64,000 bases of DNA. Source: Nitrobacter vulgaris (GTDB taxonomy: Bacteria > Pseudomonadota > Alphaproteobacteria > Rhizobiales > Xanthobacteraceae). Position numbers and translations under genes: made by a program. The notes beneath the pieces were generated by a model. The model was given only the letters and a program-made list of their open reading frames with translations, did not search any database and had not been told where the DNA came from. The DNA lies in the NCBI RefSeq assembly GCF_002028545.1, contig NZ_MWPQ01000049.1, positions 124,001-188,000 on the forward strand, in the 5' to 3' direction. Numbering within the stretch: position 1 is the stretch's first letter; each line of letters begins with the position of its first letter. Below, one piece after another: positions 63,801-64,000 of the stretch.

Positions 63801-64000
63801 TGACCCGCCTCGTATTCGGGACCAGCCTCGAGTTCGGGCCGGCCGACTTTCGTGTAAGCGCGTCGCGTCGCATCGTTCAATGTCGCCTCCAGCCGCACCC
63901 TCAGCATCTCCATCATCTGCGCATCGGCGTCGGCAGGAACCGCAATCGGCTCCCCGCCAACCAAGGCGCCGCGTCCGAACGGCAGGTTAATCGTCGTGCG
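63794..64000 (-). CDS. lysophospholipid acyltransferase family (DUF374), 3' part
   Basis: A reverse frame enters from the window edge and stops at TAG 63794-63796; 68 residues are visible. RTTINLPFGRGALVGGEPIAVPAD is the end of the DUF374 domain, an acyltransferase-like family seen beside waaA in Rhizobiales. The visible tail ends in LEAGPEYEAGHA. It is upstream of waaA on the same strand and presumably starts the lipid A-related row. The catalytic motif is outside the window. Confidence 0.8.
   Translation of the reverse strand, partial: RTTINLPFGRGALVGGEPIAVPADADAQMMEMLRVRLEATLNDATRRAYTKVGRPELEAGPEYEAGHA

Overview
The window reads as core chromosome of a GC-rich alphaproteobacterium of the Bradyrhizobium/Nitrobacter/Rhodopseudomonas/Afipia group. 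The basis is gene content and order (ctc-pth-ychF; uvrC-pgsA-moaD-moaE; DUF374-waaA-lpxK with DUF2093 nearby; paired M16 peptidases), UbiK, DUF4282, DUF2093 and TadE/TadG proteins, and dispersed palindromic intergenic repeats of a style typical of this clade. The genus is inferred from recall, not from a search. I see no rRNA, tRNA, CRISPR array, prophage, transposase gene or defence island.

Layout. 0-5 kb: a possible 3' gene remnant, a DUF3302-like/HlyD membrane pair, and small lineage-restricted proteins. 5-11 kb: prs; the lgt-midA-pgeF operon with overlapping genes; divergent ubiK; an unlisted 50-residue membrane protein; two MaoC hotdog proteins; DUF4282. 11-14.5 kb: ctc (ribosomal L25)-pth-ychF, then a 755-base gap with a dense cluster of GANTC (CcrM-type) sites. 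14.5-19 kb: ybjN, proC, an aminoadipate-semialdehyde dehydrogenase and an ornithine aminotransferase, a plausible proline/ornithine/lysine set. 19-22 kb: a MarR - OmpR-like regulator - EnvZ-like kinase operon joined by 4-base overlaps. 22-30 kb: ilvE, a MATE exporter, uvrC-pgsA-moaD-moaE-prmB. 29.7-34 kb: an outer-membrane beta-barrel protein, rlmJ, RNase T2 and several small exported proteins. 34-42.5 kb: hisS with an AT-rich internal segment, tadE-tadG, an omega-aminotransferase, a degenerate EAL protein, a HAD hydrolase and CheY. 42.7-52.5 kb: ribF, a sugar O-acetyltransferase, ileS-lspA, an exported protein, the M16 pair and arfB. 52.7-64 kb: mutL, rsmD, a pseudouridine synthase with a roughly 375-residue disordered extension, tadA, purD, xseA, DUF2093, lpxK, waaA and the end of a DUF374 acyltransferase.

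No obviously new multi-gene system is visible; most genes are housekeeping. The most unusual material is between genes. Modular palindromic repeats occupy most of the longer gaps between convergent genes, and the TAG stop codons of several genes lie at their edges. A 77-base inverted-repeat element is flanked by direct GATTC copies. A perfect palindrome overlaps the marR start codon. Within genes, the hisS mosaic, the degenerate EAL site and the Arg/Asp/Gly-rich extension of the pseudouridine synthase deserve follow-up.
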